Part shown: positions 24,881-37,885 of the stretch, piece by piece
How the letters are laid out: each line of letters begins with the position of its first letter
How positions within the stretch are numbered: position 1 is the first letter of the stretch
Source of the DNA: Chionis minor
Lineage: Eukaryota; Chordata; Aves; Charadriiformes; Chionididae
Assembly (NCBI GenBank): GCA_013398295.1
Contig: VZSF01003595.1
Span: 186,001-250,000, forward strand
Length of the DNA stretch: 64,000 nucleotides
Direction of reading: 5' to 3'
The notes under the pieces: model-generated
Seen by the model: the letters and a program-made list of their open reading frames with translations, nothing else
Databases searched by the model: none
Told to the model about the DNA's origin: nothing
Made by a program: the position numbers and the translations under genes

Positions 24881-27800
24881 TGAATTTTATTTACACACTG
24901 CTCTCCATTCTCATAAGTCAAGGTCCGGGACTTAAAATCATCCCCCATGTTTGCTGGAGTTTGAAAACTGGATGTAAGCCCTGTCACTGCAGCCTGTTTC
25001 TAAATAGCCTACTAATTTGTCTTGTCTGTAGCTTTTTTCTTTTGATCTCTAGAGCTATTCACAGTTCAATTGCTTTCCAGAAATTACTTGTTGCAGTTTG
25101 CTTTGTTTTGAACTGGGCTTTGAAACTAGTGACCAGTATGCACCACGCTTCTGCACAAGGTCTTGAAGAAACAGCAGGGTAATTTATGAGACAAGCTACT
25201 AGTCTTCAAAGGATAACGTCTTTTCAGCAGCAGTCCCTTTTCCTCAAAGGAAAAATTGCCTTTGTTTTGGGAACTTGCATTTTTATATATATACAGATAA
25301 CAAATACTTGTTTTACACCCACCATGTCTGGCATGATGTGTGTATAAAGGCCAAATGAAAGCAATTGCCCTCAAAGTGTTGGAAGAGATGTTGTCTGAAG
25401 ATGACTGCTCCCAACCCCTTTGCAATTTAAAGAGTGATTGTAACATGCTCTACAGAAGCAACCAGCAAGGGCAGGCGTCCCACAGGCCAGCGTTCGAGCA
25501 GGAGCAGACAGCATGCCAGCATCTGACAGAGGAATGGAACCTGTGGGGATGACTCTGGCAGAAAGGAGTCTCCAGGGAAAACAAGCTCAAGCAGATAATT
25601 AGGAAGGCAGGACTGTAGCGCTGGCCTGGGAAAGTTGTGGCTCTGCCCTGCTGGCTGCTGCCGGACAACTCATTTCACTGGCCCCCTTTTGCGACCGGAG
25701 CTACCTGGAAAATACCAGAGTGACCCTAGTTTGTCCCCGCCAAAACTCTACAATGCTGTCCCCTGCTGTTAAACAGAGGATTGAGGAATGGCCTTGGATA
25801 CAGCCTCCGGGCTGATCTGTCTGCCTCCTTCCCATAGCAAGGCTTTCCAGGCAGCAAACTGCCTGCCTGAGCAGGCCAGAGGGCGCGCAGGAGAGCCTGC
25901 GGACGCTGTGTGGTCTGGGCTCGCTTGGGCATTGCAGTATGCTGATGGGTAGCCTCCAGCTGTCCCACAGCTGTGCTTCTGCTTCACAGCCTCAGTGGGC
26001 AACGAACCTGGCCTTGGAGGCAGCCAAGAGGTGTCTCATGAACAGTGGCTGATACTGTCCTGACCCAACGAACTCTAAACCCTGCCCCCACCAAATAACA
26101 GGACGTACTTCTCAGAGGATGGAGTAAATGGATGTAGTCAATGTGAGGCAAATGGCGCTTTCACTACACCAGGCAAAGATCAGGAATGCATCTGCCCTGA
26201 CCTCTATATGCTAAAGGACATGAACAGCCTGGGAATGTGCAGTGCAATGATCCCAGCTCCATCCTTCCCTCCACATGTTCCCTGGAACAACTCCCTCTTT
26301 TCCTTAGGAAAGGTGCATCCTTACACTAAATGCCGTATTCTGATTGCTAGGACAATGAAAACGGATCACAGGTCTTGCTGAAATTAGCCCTAAGATGAGG
26401 ACTCAGCCATTCTGGAGCACAGATGGGGTCAGGTCAGGTTTTTCCCTACAAACAGGAGAAGCCATGTGGTTTTCGTATAATTTGGAACATTTTCTTACAG
26501 AATGAAGATTGATTAGATGCCTGGAGTTCCCCAGAAACAATGTTGATAGTGTTAGCAGCCTGCACACCACAAGAACCCATTCATAAAAAAAAAAAAAATC
26601 CTAATTTTAAAATTTATTTTTTTTAACTTTATGTTCTTGGAAAAAGAAGCTTATTGGGTAACTATCAGAGTTCCTCTTTCATCACCTTGTCATAAATCCC
26701 ACAGGCTCTGAATTCCTTTAACAATCTCTCAGTTAAATTGTGATCTGCCTATTCTAATAAATAAACCTTTTTTTTCTTCCCCCCCAAAAGCTAGAAACCG
26801 CCAAGAAGTTGCTCCCCCTTGCCCTTGCTCTGAGTTCTGCTAATTGAGACATCAAAGCAGATGGAAAATCAAGGTTGTGCCCGTACAATCCGTAGGCATT
26901 AACCTCTCTCTCTAGACCATTTTCAAACAGGGCAATTAACTTCCGCCAGCACAGATCCTCCTCTGAAGTTTGAGCTGTATGTTATATTCTTCTACCACTA
27001 TTTCTATGAATGATGAAACAGCTGCTGTCTTTCACCTCAGGGTGGCTGGACCTTGGTGGCAGGTGATGGGTTTCTGGGTATATTTCGTGCAAACTCTGAC
27101 AGGGAAACTGACATCCCAACCCAGTTCCAAACCAAAGCTGTGCTGTCACTATAAGGAGTGAACCCCCCCAGCCCCTCTGCACCCAGAGGTTTTTCTTCAC
27201 ACGAGCACTGACAAGTAAATCTCATACTGCAAACTATGAAAGACACTGTAGAATCACGTCAGAGATGTTATTGCTGTAAAGGGTAAATTAATGAAGAAAC
27301 TGCTGAAAATTCACAGACCATGAGGGTGCACTTCAAAAAATGACCCCTGGACAGATAGGAAGCAGTGTTACCTTGACTACATTGGATCGGTGCTTTGCCC
27401 CCTCATGGAGACCTGCAGGCCTGCTTTATGCAAAGACACCAAGACACTAGTCCAGGTCACCAACTCAGCCCTCCAGGCCTTGTTACCTCTTCATGTCAGC
27501 TGCTGGGCTGCCAGGTCTCCACAGCTAATGTCCCCTCGGCTAGCTAAATCCCCTACAACCAGAGTGCTTGTCTTCTACGGCGGCAACATACCCTGAGGCA
27601 TCCAGGCAGAAATGGTCACAACAGCAGCTGTTGTAGTTGCTCTGACCAATGTGAGACCACTGTGTAGTTCATCACTGTTGGCTCAGAAAATGGATGGGAA
27701 GAGCTGCACTGTAGGGTTAGCTGCCTCCTTCACTTGGATCTGCAGCGGGGAGAAAGAAACAGGAGAGCAAGTCCACAGGAGGTTTGGTTTAGGAGGTGAG

Positions 27801-30800
27801 AGGTGTGCAGTTTCAGTGGGGAAAGAATATTGTGTATTCTTCCCCATACTGCCAAACTTGGCAGGGAAACACCCTGCCCCAAAGCCAGAAACAGATCTGC
27901 CATGGTAGAGAGGATGAAGAAGGGAAGGGGTGAATGGTTCTCCCTTCATACTGTCTGTTGTGACAGGCATGCCATGGATTACAACATGACAGGGTAGCCA
28001 TGGGACACCCCCTTCCCATTATTCCCACAATATGAATGATGCAGCTGCTCCCCAGATTTACCCAGATCATTTAAACATTGCAAAGAAACACAGGAACATC
28101 CGTGTGATGGCCATTCTGTGCTCTGCATTTGCTCCACCATGAAGCAATGTCTAATTCATGTTGAGCCCCATCGATATAAATGCTTCACTTACATACCAAG
28201 AAAAGATAGTACCAGGCCTCCCAGGGGCCACAAAGGGTCCGCAACATTTTTGTAGCTGGTTGGACAGGGTAACATGTGTGTACCCATGTTATACAGAGCA
28301 AACAGGATGCATAAATTAATGTTGCCCTTAGGCAAGAACAGATCAGGTGGTGCTTGTTTTCTCCCTAATTTGCTGGTATAGTGGTTGTGTTGGTGAATAA
28401 CCACAGCGAAGCCCCCTGGCACATTTTCACTCATATTTAGCTCAGGCCTCTGAACACTGAACATTCAGGAGAGAGACTGAAATGGGACCAGGCTTCAATA
28501 AAAAGTTGGCCCCTAACACACACATTTAACTGCTCTATGTGCTGAACACATGATTGTGTTTAGGACTATATGCTGATCCCCAAAAGAGTTTGCAGGTTTC
28601 CTTGCACAGAGGATGGTGGCAAAGTGCCAGCGACTGACATGGCTCATAAGCCCCATTTCTCCATAGCTTCTGCCTCCCCCTGGCAGATAGGACAGTCCCA
28701 CTAAGGCAGACACAAAATACAGCCTTAGAATAACTGCTTGTAACCTGTCCCTGAATTAGAGGACCTGGGTTGAACACTGTAGGTCCAGGAAATATCAGTG
28801 CCCTTTAGGGCAGAAACCTGCATCTTTCCCTCTTGAGATATCTGTAGAGTTACTTCACATCCCTGGACAATGCAGAGTGGAGGTGTGACATGCCCCAGCT
28901 CTGAATGTGCCCCTTCTGCCCTTCGGCGGTGGTAGTTCGCAGTAAGCCACAGGACAACTGAGCAGAGGTCCTGATTCACCCAACCACATTTGGCGCGTGC
29001 TTCAGGTCTTCAGTGATGGGGTACCGGTGTGTGATGTTCCCTGCAATGTACGACAACATGAGCATCTGTCACCCTGGCTCCTACTTTTAGAATTATGTCC
29101 AGTGGATGGTTAGAAGTGACCCTCCCTTCTGGCAGGAGGAGCCCCTCAAAACACACACACTGGCAGGACCCCATTTCTTCTCCTTTTCCACCCCAGGTGC
29201 TGGGGGGTTGGCTCACCTTCAACCTACAGTGACCCATGCCTACTGCTGAGACCCAGCAAAGTCTGCTGCGTGTCCAAGTCCTGGAGAAAGAGCCCAGCCA
29301 TCATACTCAGCCTGAGAAGCACAGAGCTTCTCTCCAAAGCTTCCTGGCAGGCTCTGACTTGGAGGAGAGGGAAGGAAAGAAGAAATGTGAAAACACCCTT
29401 TCCCCTTTCAGAGAAGTGTGCTGGAAATAGGTCTGCCTGCCAGCTCTTGTGGTGTAGTTGCCAGGCAGTAGTACTGCTTTGCAGTCCAGGATCAACAAAC
29501 TACACATTTGTATTCTCACTAGGGCCAGCATTATTACTGCCACAACTTAACACCCTTAAACAGAGACGGCTGCAGCTGTAAGAACCGTCTTGGGAAGCAG
29601 GACAATCACAGCAACCAGTTGATGAAGGACCTACAGAAAAGAAGAGTGGCTGCTATTAACCTCATGGATGAGTCAACGTCTTTCATGCTGCACATAGAAA
29701 ACAAAATATCTGGCACCCAGACAGATGGAAGATTTGTAGAAAGGAAATGCACCAACCAGCTGAAGGTGGAGCCCTTTGGATGGACTGCCTGGTGACTTGA
29801 CCACAGCCAACAACATTGCTCTAGCAGGATGCTCTAACCAGCACTGTGGGAATTAGGACTGGCATCCACCACAATCCGTCCACATAAGTAGGGCCACTGC
29901 CACCTGACCAAGAGCATCTAACTGTCTCTGTCTCTCCTCATCACCTTGTCTCTCTCCCTCTGCCTTCATATCTTGACATGGTACAACCACCTATTCTTCA
30001 CTGTATCCTCCCAGATCTCATGTGCCAAGTGCACTCCTTCTCCATTGCAATTGCCTTTTTCAGCAGAGCAACCCCAAAAAGACTTACTGACCCTGGGAAG
30101 GGTCCATAAAGCCAAAATCTCTGGAATTTTCTGCGCTTTTTTTCCCAGTTAAGTGAAAGATGCACTAGATCATGAAAATTAGCATAAGTTTGACTACATC
30201 TACTACATCTAGATGACTAAATATACAATGTCCAAATGAGAATATTGTTTGTTTCGAATCTAAATAACGTTGTAGAAAAAGTGGCCACTATACAAATTCA
30301 GCAATGGCAAGTGACCAGTTAACTTGTGTTCAGCTCTAACGATTCATCAGCCAGCAAGCAGAAACAGACACAATTAAACTCTTGTGGCAGTAGAAATAAA
30401 ACTGAAATGCTGGAAATGCTTTGCTTTTACTGCACACAGATCCGACTCAGGTCACTGCAGAGAGGAGGAGCAGGCTCCAGGTGAAAGGGTTTAGGCACGG
30501 TAATTACAGCATGAGATTCGCTGTCAGTATTTGCAGAGCAAACCCTTCACGGTGCATAGCAATGGGCAAGGTGAATGAGAGGATAACGACTCACTGTGAA
30601 CAAGGGTTTTCTTTCCACTCTTGATTCCTGTGAACCTTTGAGAACATGGACAGGATACAAATTTGGAAAAGTGCAAGTTCTGTGCTTTGAAGAGTTTTTC
30701 TTCTCTTTTGGGACAGCAACTGTTGCTGGCCCACAAAACTACTGTTGCAGACAAACTGCATCATGGAGGGACCCATCCATTTCCTAGGACTGAGGATGAC

Positions 30801-33311
30801 AGTGTTATATATTCCAGCAGCTATTACTGCTGCAAAACTTCCTGAAGAGAAAACCAGATCACCTCTCAAGACAACATCTTCTATCTAAACCTCGGTGTTG
30901 ATGCTTCACAGAGAAATTCTTCATCAAGAGCTCTTAACATTGAGCTTGTAGAATGTGATTTCCCCTCTTGTTTATTTCAACAAACAGCAAAAGATACTCT
31001 GACGACAGAGGTGGCCAAATCACCTCATCACCTCCTCTCTGACAAGCTCATACCTATGTACCACCATGGTTGCTGTAAAGCTGTGGACGGCTCCAAATCA
31101 GGATTTCTTTTTAGGTTTCCAGACCGTGTAAGCTCCTGCCAAAAGAGCCTGGTCCCAAGTTTATTCAAGTCCACGATAAAAATGTCTAATGGCGTGAATG
31201 ACCCCTGGATCGGCTCCAAAGACTGTGCACTGATATTAGCACTGGGGCTGGCTGGGGATTCCCTTTGGGAAGGCTGCCCAGTAAAGAGGCGGTTTTCACA
31301 AAATTGAAATTTTCAGGGAGAAAAACATCCTAATTTTGAACCTTTTTTCCTTTCAGAAAAAAGAAATAAAAGTNGAAATGTCAAGAAGCAGTATTTTCTT
31401 CAAGGCCAGTTGGAATAAAATCAAAAAACTATGTTTTGGTTTGAATGTGTTCAATAAACCATTAAAACCTCATTTCCCTGTAAGTACACTGCCTCACTAG
31501 GGCTGTGGTTTAGATGTCTCATCTTTCCTGCAGGCTGTTTCCTAGAGGACTACATCTGCCATGATGCAGAGTGGACTCTAAGGTCTGTGAGACATGATAG
31601 CAGCTATGTACTGCCCCCTGAAAATAAGTTCCTGGATATGAGCTGCCAGGAGGAAATACAATTCAAGGCTGATGTTCAGGGTTGAACAGAGTTAAAGCAA
31701 AGCTTTTTGTGTTAACTGAGCAAATTAATGTGAAGCATGTCAATATGGAACATGCCAAAACATTTACTTTTGATCCAAAAATGTCAGACTAAAACTTACT
31801 TCCCTCTGCAAACTGAGATGTTTTTAAATTTTATTCCATGAAAAATTTGGAAACACTGGTGTTTTTTTACAGCCAGAGAGAGAAATGAAGGTTTCAAGGG
31901 AGCAAACCCAACTTTCACAGCACTGCAATTAGTAAGAAAGCAAGAAAGGTGAGGAAGAAAGGAGATGTGAGAAGCTTACTGCTCTCTAGCTGAAAAGCCC
32001 TGCAGAAATGAACACCAAACATCCATCCTGTCTCAGCAGCTGTCTGCCTCATATTTCCAGGATCCTTTCCCAGGATAACAACAGGCAATCCTCCAGGCTG
32101 GAGAGATTCAAGAATTGCCAGCTGATGAGAGACAGTTTTGGGTAACCACTTCCCTGGATTCCCCAGCTCACCATGGCAAGACACATCTCTAGGGCTTTGT
32201 AGGCTCAGATCTAATTTGACCTCATTGCACCATTGTCTTCTCTGGAGTTATTCATGGTTCAACTGAAGGAGGCCAGAACTCATTTCTGTCTCACGTACTA
32301 ACCACCCAGCTGACAGACAGCATGAAAGTAAAGTGGCATGTGGAGCAAGCACTGGGAAAATCACCTTTTGATCTCATTGAAGGTGGTCCTCAAACCAGGT
32401 CATGCTTGAGAGAACTGGCAGGGAGAATGAGGAGAGGCTGGACTGCAGCTGTCTGTGTTGGGGCGGTCTCCAGTTCAGAAGAATATTTACCTTTCTCTCG
32501 CTGCCAATTTTGGAGCCTTTTTAAGTACCACACCTAAATAAAATGGAATAAAGTAAACGATCCTCTTCAGGCACCTCACACCCTTCCATCACCCTCCCTA
32601 ACAACATTTCAATATCCAAGGGCTGCAGAGATGCACGGGGGAGAAAATGATCATTAAAAATAATTACAGGGAGGAAAACAATTTATGCTGGGTCAGGACC
32701 AAGGATGAGGTTCCATTTCCTTCTGAGAATCAAGTGAACAATGTCATCCCAGAGTCTGCTGTGCAGTCATCAGTGACTTCTGCAGCACAGCTTGTGACCT
32801 GCAGCAGCACAGATGGAATCAGGACACGGTGTTGGGGAGCAGCCAGCCCCTTCCCTGTCACTCGTCCAGTGACAATATTTCACAAACATCCCATCTCATC
32901 CTCATCGGTAAGTCCGTCCCTTATGTGCAAGGTTCTGTTTTGCCATGAAGCACAAAACTTAATTTTCTAACTATTTGGCACGATGCCTTTGTCCTGTGAA
33001 TGCCACTGGGCCCCAGCACAGATTGAGGACCATTCCCTGAGGGTCTAATGCTCACAGACAGATATTTGCCAATTCTCAGCAGCTAATAAAAGCTCTAGAT
33101 ATTTGGCCACCTTTTCTGAAGAAGGTGCTTGAGCAGAGGTGAGACTGAAGGTAGATGCAGCACTAATTAGCTTTGAATCAAATGTGGTTCAAAACACAGC
33201 TCTTAGGAGAGGATGATGCCACTCACCTTTAAACTGGACCATGCGATCTGTAAATGTCAGCTCTGGAATATACACTACAGTGTGGTATTTGCAGTGCCCT
33301 TTTATTATTCC
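24881..33311. other. Intergenic stretch, no gene recognised
   Basis: Nothing here supports a gene. Open frames reach about 107 codons without domains. A/T homopolymer patches occur at 26585-26640. The AT-rich region 31290-31880 contains repeated 'gaaattttc' and 'ccaaaaatgtc' style words that may be a very old repeat. One ambiguous base is present at 31374. I see no tRNA-like cloverleaf or pol III box pair. Confidence 0.5.

Positions 33312-33350
<39 letters not shown>
33312..33350 (+). repeat. (TAT)13 microsatellite
   Basis: An uninterrupted 39-base run of TAT/ATT units is preceded by an imperfect 'tttattattcc' start. It translates as poly-Tyr or poly-Ile in overlapping frames, which explains the odd local open frames. 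Its length suggests it could vary between individuals. Confidence 0.97.
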
Positions 33351-33351
<1 letters not shown>

Positions 33352-34416
33352 TGCCTTTTAACCTGGGGATTGAATGTTTGGGGACTGTGGCAGGAGAGGT
33401 CTGTACATCTGGAAAGCGTCAGATTTAACGCCCGAAGTCACCAGCTCAGGTCAGCTAAAAGTACATGTTTGCTTCCAGCAGCAGCTGTGCAAACTCCTGT
33501 TGCCTTGGTTGTGCAGGGCTTATGTAAAGATTCCTCAAAGACAGTGCCCTCTTTGTGAGCCCATAGCTCTGCTGATCCCTGGCAATTCCAACCCCAGTTT
33601 CAAAAGAAACGGACCTAAAATGGCACTCCTACCGCAAACAGATGTATTTCAGCCTCTGTCTAAGGCAGCATTCATTTCATCGTGAAAAGGAAAACATCAT
33701 AATTTAGGGTCACACGTCTCCTGCCTGTCAGTCAGGCACTGCTAGCTATTTTTACAGCATCCCAGGGTGTTGTGGCAGTCTAGAGAACAAGTGACACACC
33801 TTTCCAAAGGCTGTTCAGAACGATACCACTCAGTGAGAAGCTCTAAGTTCCAAGCTTTGGTTTTGTCCCTGATTTTTTTTTTTTTTTCTGAGCAGGCTTG
33901 AAATAAAATATCTCTGTGTGTATTGCACATTTTTTTTCTATTGCACATTGATTTTCTTTGCTTCCCGTTGCTTCATGGACTTGCCCTTCCCACTGCAAAA
34001 TCTGTATTGCAGGTTCAGCGTTAGAACTTTTCTCATGGTGCTGTGGCATGTGGGTGGACCAGATGTATCATGAGAACAAGCTCTCTTCAGACCAGCAGCC
34101 AACAGCTGAACAAAACTATACATATTGTAAGAGAAGCCAAATTTCACTCAATGACTTCAGTAACTTTCAGTTGTTTCTGTTTTACATTGAGATTGAATCT
34201 GGGCAATTTATTTAACCTAATAAACAAAATTATAATTATAAACAATCCACTAAAACTACTGGGCATCTGAAAGAGGCACAGAGACCATACAGAAAACAAT
34301 CCCAAGCATCCCTGCCTTGTAGCCAAATATTATATCTGCAATGCAAACAAAACACCTCCATATTTACAGTTTGGTGGGAGTTTTGATCATGTAATAGCTT
34401 TAGGGTTCAAACCACT
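33351..34416. other. Intergenic stretch with poly-T run
   Basis: No gene is recognised. A run of 15 T lies at 33873-33887, which could be an A-tail of an old antisense retro-insertion, but no SINE or LINE body is visible on either side. Confidence 0.45.
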
Positions 34417-34460
34417 GCTCATTAAAGTCAACAAGAGTCTTTGCATTGACTTTAATGAGC
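34417..34460. repeat. Perfect 15-bp inverted repeat (hairpin)
   Basis: The left arm gctcattaaagtcaa (34417-34431) is the exact reverse complement of the right arm ttgactttaatgagc (34446-34460), with a 14-base loop. The 'attgactttaatg' motif resembles the 'attgacttcaatg' palindromic words of an old amniote repeat, so this may be a transposon remnant. The hairpin itself is seen directly; its origin is inferred. Confidence 0.9.
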
Positions 34461-37400
34461 TCTGAGTCAAGACTGCAACATACATCATTTTACCAAGAAT
34501 TCAAAGTGGAAAAAAACCAACTCTGGTAAAGCTCTAACTTTGGTCTTTCTGAAAGTTAAATGCCTGAAGGGACCATGCTCCTCTTGCTGTGCAGTTTCAG
34601 CCTCCATGGGTAAAAAGCCCTGCTGAGCCCCTGCTGACAGTGCCAGGCTTCCTCACGCCAAAATGTCCGCTAGCAGATTTCATTACAGTAATTGTGCAAC
34701 AGTTAGTGCTACGTTGTAGAGAAAGTGGGCAAGAAAACAGAAGGGAGCAAAATCCAGATGATCAATCATCCTTTTCACTGACACTGTCTTTACATGGGTT
34801 GTTTTCACCAGAAATATACACCTAATAATTGCCCTGATACCTTGTTTTTTCAACATAACTTCTATGGTAAATGCCATTAGTTACTGTGCCATGGTGATTT
34901 AAAGCTGAAAACCTACTGTGACCTGAACCAAAAGATAGATTAACTTATCTGCTTTAACAAGGAGTTGCTTGAAGTCTTATAGGAAATACTGTATGAACTT
35001 ACATTTCATATGGCCAGTAATTGCTTTTCCTGTTATTTTCCTATTAAAGAAATACAAAAGGAAATGGGAGCTGTGTGCGTAATGGGGACTGGGTTGTAGT
35101 GCTTTAAAGCTGCAGGTCATCAATTCAAGGTAATTTAGCTGATGACTCCAGTGGTCTCAGCCCAGCTGTCAGGGGACAGGTGACCAGACTTGGCCATCCA
35201 CCATTGCTAAAACCCAGTAAATGCAGAGAGCTTTGACTGACCAGTCTAGCCCCAGCTTGGATCCCATGCCTTTGGGGTGTTGTTTCAGACCCATCTGTTA
35301 AGCAGCTAGATACAGACGGTCAGACACTGACGAGAGGTACCTAGGTCAGTCCCTCTGAGCACCACAGAGAGGTCCGTCTCTCTCTGTCTCTGATTATTAC
35401 AGAAACCAGAAAAGGCTGAGTGGATTCCCAGTGATACAGGGTTATTCCTGGATAGCCACAGGGGAGGGCTGTGTGCGAGGGATCTGCTAGGAGCCCGCTG
35501 ATCATGATAAACAAGAAGGAAACTTTTCAGCAACGTGACCTCTAACAAATTTACTGAGTTCCGTCATCTATGGACTGATGTCCTTCAAAAAGGTTCAATT
35601 CTCAACTCCAATTCTTTCATTAGGAGAGATGCTAAGATCATGAAGCAACTGCTTTTCAGTGGGATATTAACTTAGACACGGGAACCAAAGACTTTTAACT
35701 TGAAAAGGTCCCTAGAACAGTGAATTCTGACTGTTTTTTTCCCATTTGTGGACTCTCGGCAGCGATGCAGCTCCTGTACAGTGAAATTAAACTGACTAGA
35801 ATTGCTTTTCTTGGTTTCCTTCCACAAGTGACAGGTTGACAGCTACTGCTCTTGGAAGAAGATGGTCTTCCAATCCTCAGGTTACCATATGGTGCACAAA
35901 TAATTTCTTTCATGTCATACCTGATTTAGAGCTGTAGGAAACAGAGCTAAGAGACCAGTGAAGCCATCTCCCCCATTGTCCATCACATGTCATTGTGTTG
36001 TGCCCTGTTTTCAACATGCCACATTTCAACAGGCAATTTGACAGCTGTGGTTGTCCTTCCAAGCTTTATAAATGTGCTAAATGGGGTGGATACCTGGAGA
36101 AGAAATGTGCCATTGACTGTTAGACATTACAGGAGGAAATAGTGTGTCATAAATCAAGGAGACGCAACACTATCCCAAGAATATAAACTAAATGACACCT
36201 ATTTGTTGAGTCAAGAATTTGATCTGTAAGCTGTTCAGTGAGGCTTTACATCTCTCCCCTGGTCCTGCATTCTAAATGCTCATTTAAAAAAAACCCTAAC
36301 AACCTGCAAGAAATGTTTTGGTTTTGGTTTTGGTTTTTTTTTTCTTTCTTGGGGAGAGTTATCCTCAGTTATCCATGTTTCTTCCATTTTAAAAAAAAAA
36401 TCCAGAAGATCTTAAGCTGTGACATGCTTGTTTTTTCAAGGATTTTTTAATTCTTCAGGGTAGTTTTTGATGTGCTCTTGTTTTTCTTTAACCATGCTTA
36501 GAACAGAAGCGTCATTCCCACTGCAATATTTCTCCTTGCTTGTCACAAAACTAAGCAGGCTATAAAAACAGAAGTAGGAAACACAGTGTATATCTAGAAA
36601 TCAGGGAGTGTAAACATACCAGCAGAGAGACACCTAGTACCCACTCTCGATGGAAAAGTAACTGAAGAAAAGCACATTAGATGTCTTAGCAGATTGTATT
36701 CCTCCACATGGTGTTTCTTCTCCTGCTCCCACTGCATGTTCTTCAGGCTTTCATTCCTCCAACTCTGCTCCTTTGCAGGATTTTATCATCTGGCTTTATG
36801 AGTTATATTTTCTCATAGTAAGGGGTGATGCTTCCTTTGGAAACAAAACCCCACATCTTTCCATGAAGGAGGATTTGATTTTGATTTTTTTTCTTCAACT
36901 AAAAAAATGGTTCCTTCAGGCTCCACAACCTCAGGTAGCTTAACTGAGCTAACTAATCTGCTGGTTTTAATTTAATAAGCCATCTCTAAATACATGAAGT
37001 TATCAGACTTTTTTCTTTTAAATGGGCTATTTATCTATCTCTCTTGGAGGGCCTGGAAATGAGACAGTAAGAATGCCCTAGGCAAGGCTGGCACTAAATT
37101 CTCTCCAGATCAGAAGATACACCTCTCCAGTTTTTAAGGTCTTCATGATCCAAGTTACCTGTTACCACAGTGGCACCAGTGCTACGCACCCTTGGAAGCC
37201 TAACCATTAAACCTGTAGTGCTAAGCAAGCTCTAGCTGTACACCAGGGATTCTGAAAATAGTTAGGTCTGACCAAGTGAATGCATCTTTGACCAGTAATG
37301 TCCTTATTAGCTCTTCTACTCTGCTCTGTGGATGGAAATGGAGGCAGCTACAGTCAGATCTTACTCTGAGTAATTATTCAAATAGAACCTGTTAGCATTA

Positions 37401-37821
37401 GCAGGAAACTACGCTGTAAATGTTTGTTATCCCAGAGTTGCATTGAACAGGCAGAGTCCATTTCCAGTTGGGCTGTTTGGGGACAGCCATGAGCATGAGT
37501 GTGGAGCCTGTCTGGGACTCACTCTTCTGAAGACAAATGCTGCAATCACTGCTGGTTGTCATCCACAGCAGGGAGGGCAAGAACTACACAGAGACACTCT
37601 CCCTCCTTTCTTCCTAGTATAGTGCTTAGTCCAAATGAACAAAGCAAGACACGACTCAGTTTGGATCAGAGAGAGATCACCTACCCTCCAGGTGGGGTGT
37701 TAATCCAGCCCTGCATTCACTTTTTGGCAATAGACTTCACGATACCCTTAAGGTCTTAAACACCATGAGCTGCAAGTACAGATAATCTCCGAATGGTTTA
37801 CTTGCACCATAAAACAAGGCA
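34461..37821. other. Intergenic stretch, nothing recognised
   Basis: No credible gene is present. A short TTTTGG repeat with a T-run lies at about 36315-36350. The remaining open frames are 60-86 codons and uninformative. Confidence 0.5.
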
Positions 37822-37885
37822 CTGGTCTTATTCCCATTCTGCAGTTGGACCCAGAGGCATGGTGGACTTGAGCCAAGAGGGGTCT
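37822..37885 (-). repeat. Possible MIR-like relic, antisense
   Basis: The words 'tggtcttattcccattctgc' and 'agttggacccagaggcatgg' followed by 'gacttgagcc' follow the antisense order of the MIR core (tattcccattttacag, gaaactgaggca, gacttgccc). It is diverged and weaker than the other MIR-like copies here. Confidence 0.33.

Noticed and set aside
24748..25182. 144-codon frame with a hydrophobic middle
   Set aside because: Its first part is an antisense MIR-like relic and no family is recognised.
31290..31880. AT-rich words resembling an old repeat
   Set aside because: The pattern was too weak to name or bound, so I noted it only within the intergenic entry.
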